NCBI GenBank assembly: GCA_018902385.1
Contig: JABSSW010000016.1
Coordinates: 620,001 to 684,000 of the forward strand
Reading direction: 5' to 3'
Origin: Physcia stellaris
Lineage: Eukaryota > Ascomycota > Lecanoromycetes > Caliciales > Physciaceae
Length of the DNA stretch: 64,000 nucleotides
Made by a program: the position numbers and the translations under genes. Position 1 is the stretch's first letter. Every line of letters starts with the position of its first letter. The notes beneath the pieces were generated by a model. That model had not been told where the DNA came from. It saw only the letters and a program-made list of their open reading frames with translations, and did no database searches. Shown piece after piece: positions 59,895-64,000 of the stretch.

Positions 59895-61609
59895 CCTTGG
59901 CTGATCTTGCGCCTTATGCGCAGGGGTGTGATTGAGGCTCAATGCAAGTGAGAACGTGGCGTACACAGATGCCGGGCAGGTGTGAGCAAGGAATACTCGT
60001 GGATAGGATAGATCGATCTGCAAGCCGGTGTGAGGAATGAGTGCTTGGTCTGATGTGCGGGTGATTTTGGTCAGACGTTCAGGATTACAATTTGAAGGAC
60101 AGACAGCGGGTCTGGAGGGGTTGTATAATGCGAAGGTACATGTAGCTTCACTGTGTTTGAGACACGCGATCGCAATGAATAAATGACGATGACCCCTTTA
60201 ATGACCTTCTAGAAGAATTACTGGAAGCCTGTCTCTGGGGTTGCCCGTCTCCCCGTCACCAAAAATCCCTGAGTCCCAACCCCCTGCCCCTCTTCCTCAC
60301 GAAAAACACCAACAACTTCCGATCATTGAGCCATAACCCTCGTCGAAAGCCAGACTAACAATGTTGCTTTTGTGAAATCGCATGAGCACGCATGCCTGTA
60401 TGACATTTCCTCCTCTCTCTCAATCGTTACCCGCCTCATCCATCTGTTGCGACGCAATCGATCTGTTGGGATTGAAGAATACCGTACACATTTGAGAACA
60501 CCAATATTTTGGAAATCCCAAATTAGGATGGCCCACACTAAGTCCACTCTAATTGACGCGAGATGGTTTTCGACTCTCAATCAGGCTTCGCCTGTGAGTA
60601 CTCCTCGGTCTTCTAGAATAGACCAGCGACAGTAGTGTCACACTAGGAGGGTCGCTTGGGCATCTCCCTTCTCATGGTCCCGTTTCACTTGCAACAAGAC
60701 ACTCGACTGATGTGTCGTTCAACAGGTACAATTTCCCCCTGATCAAAACCGGGTGATCCGGGGCTACCAGTGTTAGCGATTCGGTGACATGGTCGTTGTA
60801 TCCCCAAAGCGAACTGCTATAATGAACATATCATAAACTAGCAAGTTCGTCGTGATGACAATTCGGAAAAGTAGGTCCAAGCGTAAGGCTTGTCGTCCTT
60901 GCTACTACAGATGTTTTCGTTCTTTTAGGATCTCTAGTGGAACTATGACAGGGATTCGAGAGCGGTCCGAGCTGGAGACATGCTTTCTTTGCAATATTAC
61001 CTATCAGGCAAACCGCTTGGAGACAACTATGGAAGGGAAGAGTAGTAGTTGTTATTTCTTATCAAGGCCTGTTGCTTTCTTTCGAACCCGAAAATACGTC
61101 TTTTCAGATACATCTCACTCTTAGGACCGGGATGTCAAACATCTTCGTACAGTATGCACAACTTGCACCTAAGTGGCCCAAGAGATAGGTCGATCGCTGC
61201 CCGAAAAGATAAAGAGCTAGCTGCGATTGGACATCGAGCTACCGAATTTGCGAGCAGACGTTAATAAGTAGTCACACATATCACCGGGGGTTTGTATCGC
61301 GTTCTGCTTTTCATCCGAAGATGGGCGAGATGTGCCTTTGAGGAAGCTGATCGAGCTGTTTTAGGCCCTGCTACTGTGTGATATCCGGAGATTTCAAAAT
61401 GGCAACCAGAAAGTTCGCGGTACTTGATGCATGTTTTTGCTTCTTGGATGTAGTCTCATTGGGAGGCAAGGAAACAAAAGGGAAAAGAAGTCCCCACGAG
61501 GCAAGACTCCATGTTGGGCTTAGCATTCGCTACACAACTTATCCACTAGATAATTAATTAGGCTCGTCAGCGAAGATGTAAAGTCCCGTTGCTATCAGCT
61601 TAGGCATTG
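59895..61609. other. Intergenic region of about 1.7 kb
   Basis: No gene supported. Plus-strand frames at 60852-61264 are short and lack domains or convincing splice partners. It should contain the Ras promoter (left) and the COG3 3' flank (right). Confidence 0.55.
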
Positions 61610-64000
61610 CTAGAAACTGCCATTCCGGCTAATACTTCTACTTGACGAACCTTCGTCAACGGAGCCGGATTTTCCAACATTGAAAATCGCAGCGCTGAAC
61701 TCAGAGAACATATCGGGATCCAACGCATCGTCTTCCCTTCCCTTCCCTTTCTTGCTAACAGCCTTACCATTTGACCGCCTCTCCGCAGTGTACGCATCAT
61801 AGAAATTCTCATAATTCTGAAGAACTTGATCCTGGACGGCTGAAACAAGCGTCTCTTTGGTGCGGACATCGTCCAAATACTCGTCAAGCTTGCGTCTTAG
61901 CAACGGAACCTCCTTGTTAACCAATTGTTGTACCCTTTTTACGGCTTGCACAGCTTCCAACCCGCGTTTCGTAGACATACTCTCGTCTATTGGGCCTGTC
62001 ATGCGCGATGCAAGATTACCCGTGAATTCAGTGATAACAGTTCTGAGCCTCCCGTCAAGTTCCACTTTCGCGTCGAGCATATTCTCCACGACCTTTGGTA
62101 AAAGACTGCCACCCATGAAACGCCAGAGATTTCGTGGGTCGAAAAGACCACCACGCTCGCGCAGCTCCCAAAAGGTATTGGTAACCCCGGAAAAGTCGAA
62201 GGATACATCTGGTGTGACGTACTCGATGTCGAAAGCGACGATTTGCTGCTTCAAAATAAGTAGATGCTTGATAAGAAAAAGTTGCCCGTCGATGCTTGAA
62301 GCCTTCGTATTGATTGCGCTAGCCGCTTGATGAAGTGAGAGCGTCGTTTGGTGCACGACTTGATGTGCTAGGTCGTCGAAGACCGTAGACTATGGATCGT
62401 CAGTGTGGCTCATACATGGAAGACAGCTGTAATACATTAACAAGTTTGTAAATCCGACTAAGCAACCAAATAGCTTTTCTTAACGTTGGATACCAACCCT
62501 CGAAAGCAGCCTTGGTATCGAAGCCCCAGCGTTCCGTAGGGGAGTCGCCTTCCTCTACTACCGTTGGAGTTTTGGGCATGGGCGTCGTCGATTCCACGAC
62601 GGAACCCTTTCGCCCAGAAGTCATCGGCGTTTGAGACTTTGTACCGGACAACGAGACCATTCTATTGCGGGCTGGATAATCAAGGACATCCGCTGTAGGT
62701 TTGTATCTCTCGATGTCATCGCGAACTATTCCTTGAGCCAAGAAGACAAGTCTGGTCTGGGCATCCTCAAGCGCGGGCTGGATAAGTAACGAAAAATCAA
62801 GCCCTTTGATTTCATCCAGCTCCATATCCTCATCTTCGTCGCGCAAATAGCGTGTCCGTAGTAGCGTGCATAGCTCACAAAGCTTCAATAATTGGTTTTC
62901 GTGAATAATACGCGGTCGTAAATGATCGTATAGAGGCTCGCACACCGACTCCAGGAAATCGTAAAGCCCGTCCTCTCCTTCGAACCACTCGCGCCAAAGC
63001 TCATATTCGTCCGAGCATACACCACGGATGTACCCAACGCTACTTCGGGTAAAAGAAACAAGCTCCTTCGATGTGCTTGGTGCTATGGATATGTCGTTTA
63101 TTTTCTTTCTTGTGAGTGGAATAACAAGCCTACCGCGAGTTGCAGCGTAGCTGGTATATAGCTCATTCATGAGGCTTCGATATTCGGCCTCTGCACCAGG
63201 TTCAGCCCCTGCAGAAACTACAGATCGCTTTCGGATCTCTAGGGCCACCTCTTTAAGTTCTGAGGCACCAACACGAAACTTTGCGTAGAGCAAGGCAGAC
63301 ATGGTAGTATCGTTTAATTGCTTATCGGCGATTCGTCTAGACACATCAGCGGCTATTTCGCGCAAGCCGTTAACAAAATGTACACGGATTAGCGTTAATC
63401 CCCTGGTCATTAGCAGGCGATATCGCGAACGGTAGGTAGGTGCATCTCGATGAGAAGGCTGGATGGGTTAGACAGTGGAAAGACTGGCTTTTGGGGGTGT
63501 ACTTACATGAACAGCCATATAATTAAGACACTCATCTAAACGTGATAGCATTTCTGAGAATTCTTTGCTCCGTACAAAACTGCCGGCTCCTGGGGCGTTC
63601 AACCGCCTAGTGACAGGTTCCAGATAGTTATAGTACTTCAAGTTTTCTCCTAATGCGTCTGCTAGACCTGTCATGCGCTTCTGCTCCTTTAACATTCCTT
63701 CGCATTGCTTCTGGAAGGTGGAGGTCTGAACCTCGACTGCTTTGAATGAATCGGATAAGGAGCTTAGGAGATCAAGCGTCAGGGTAGTCTCCGACAACAA
63801 AGAGTCTAAATGGGAGTGGGATAGCTCCAATTGTTTTTGGTACGCTCTAGAGGGTATCGGTAAGTACAATTGGTAACAATCCCTTGCCTTCCGCCCTCAT
63901 TGAGGACACTCACGTGTATTCCTCATGGCTCGCGTCAAGCATACCATGCTCTAGATTATAGTACCAATCGATGAAGTCGAGCTCGGTCTTGATCTCCTTA
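61610..64000 (-). CDS. cog3: Conserved oligomeric Golgi complex subunit 3 (Sec34), 5' end missing
   Basis: Subunit of the COG tether for retrograde transport within the Golgi. Visible exons: 64000-63914 (continues outside), 63846-63507, 63458-62436, 62389-61610. Splices are 46-67 bp and rebuild HEEYTAYQKQLELS, LNYMAVHPSHRDAPTYRSRYRLLMTRGLTL and KLVNSTVFDDLAHQVVHQTT. Sec34 hallmarks: SHLDSLLSETTLTLDLLSSLSDSFKAVE coiled region and YNYLEPVTRRLNAPG. The C-terminus carries a Ser-rich tail (SVDEGSSSRSISRNGSF). The start codon lies beyond the window edge. Identity firm. Confidence 0.94.

Overview
The window is nuclear DNA of a filamentous ascomycete (Pezizomycotina). The genes carry many short introns, mostly 46-80 bp with GTAAGT-like donors. 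The gene set is fungal: white-collar photoreceptor, P3A-type proton ATPase, Zn2Cys6 regulator, NOP9 and RINT1/Tip20. I cannot fix the class or genus from sequence alone. There is no transposon with an intact transposase, no rRNA, no convincing tRNA and no CRISPR. I rebuilt gene models by hand from splice signals; where exons sum to a multiple of three, the entry says so or gives the protein length.

Layout, left to right. 0.1-3.8 kb: RNA14 (mRNA 3'-end processing). 5.7-9.9 kb: an Argonaute with an intact catalytic tetrad but two apparent one-base losses. 9.9-15 kb: gene-poor except for a small two-exon secreted peptide (13727-14001, minus). 15-16 kb: AMMECR1-domain protein. 17.9-21.2 kb: plasma-membrane H+-ATPase with a spliceable leader and an upstream ORF. 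23.5-30.4 kb: aldose 1-epimerase, a Zn2Cys6 regulator and quinolinate phosphoribosyltransferase, all minus. 31-36 kb: a nuclear-looking unknown, a Ca2+/calmodulin-dependent kinase and a Ser/Pro-rich secreted protein. 37-43 kb: FMP25-like RCC1 protein and White Collar-1 (LOV, PAS and GATA finger). 43.8-49.6 kb: DNA ligase I and RINT1/Tip20, a divergent pair 260 bp apart. 51.1-51.8 kb: a newly assembled secreted Cys-rich protein with three identical Cys-spacing modules. 51.9-52.8 kb: a spliced reading frame with one internal stop. 53.3-56 kb: NOP9 and an 88-residue two-exon unknown. 56.5-64 kb, all minus: SDS23-like CBS protein, a Ras-type GTPase without a CaaX box, and the COG3 subunit of the Golgi COG complex, cut by the window edge.

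Most genes are housekeeping and show no operon-like logic. Loose themes are RNA biology (RNA14, Argonaute, NOP9), Golgi/ER tethering (RINT1, COG3) and signalling (CaMK, WC-1, Ras, SDS23). The most interesting items are the three-module cysteine-rich secreted protein, the two other secreted-protein genes visible only after splicing, the non-CaaX Ras with a 17-bp exon, the non-AG acceptor in SDS23, and repeated one-base losses in otherwise conserved genes, some at homopolymers, that suggest sequence errors.
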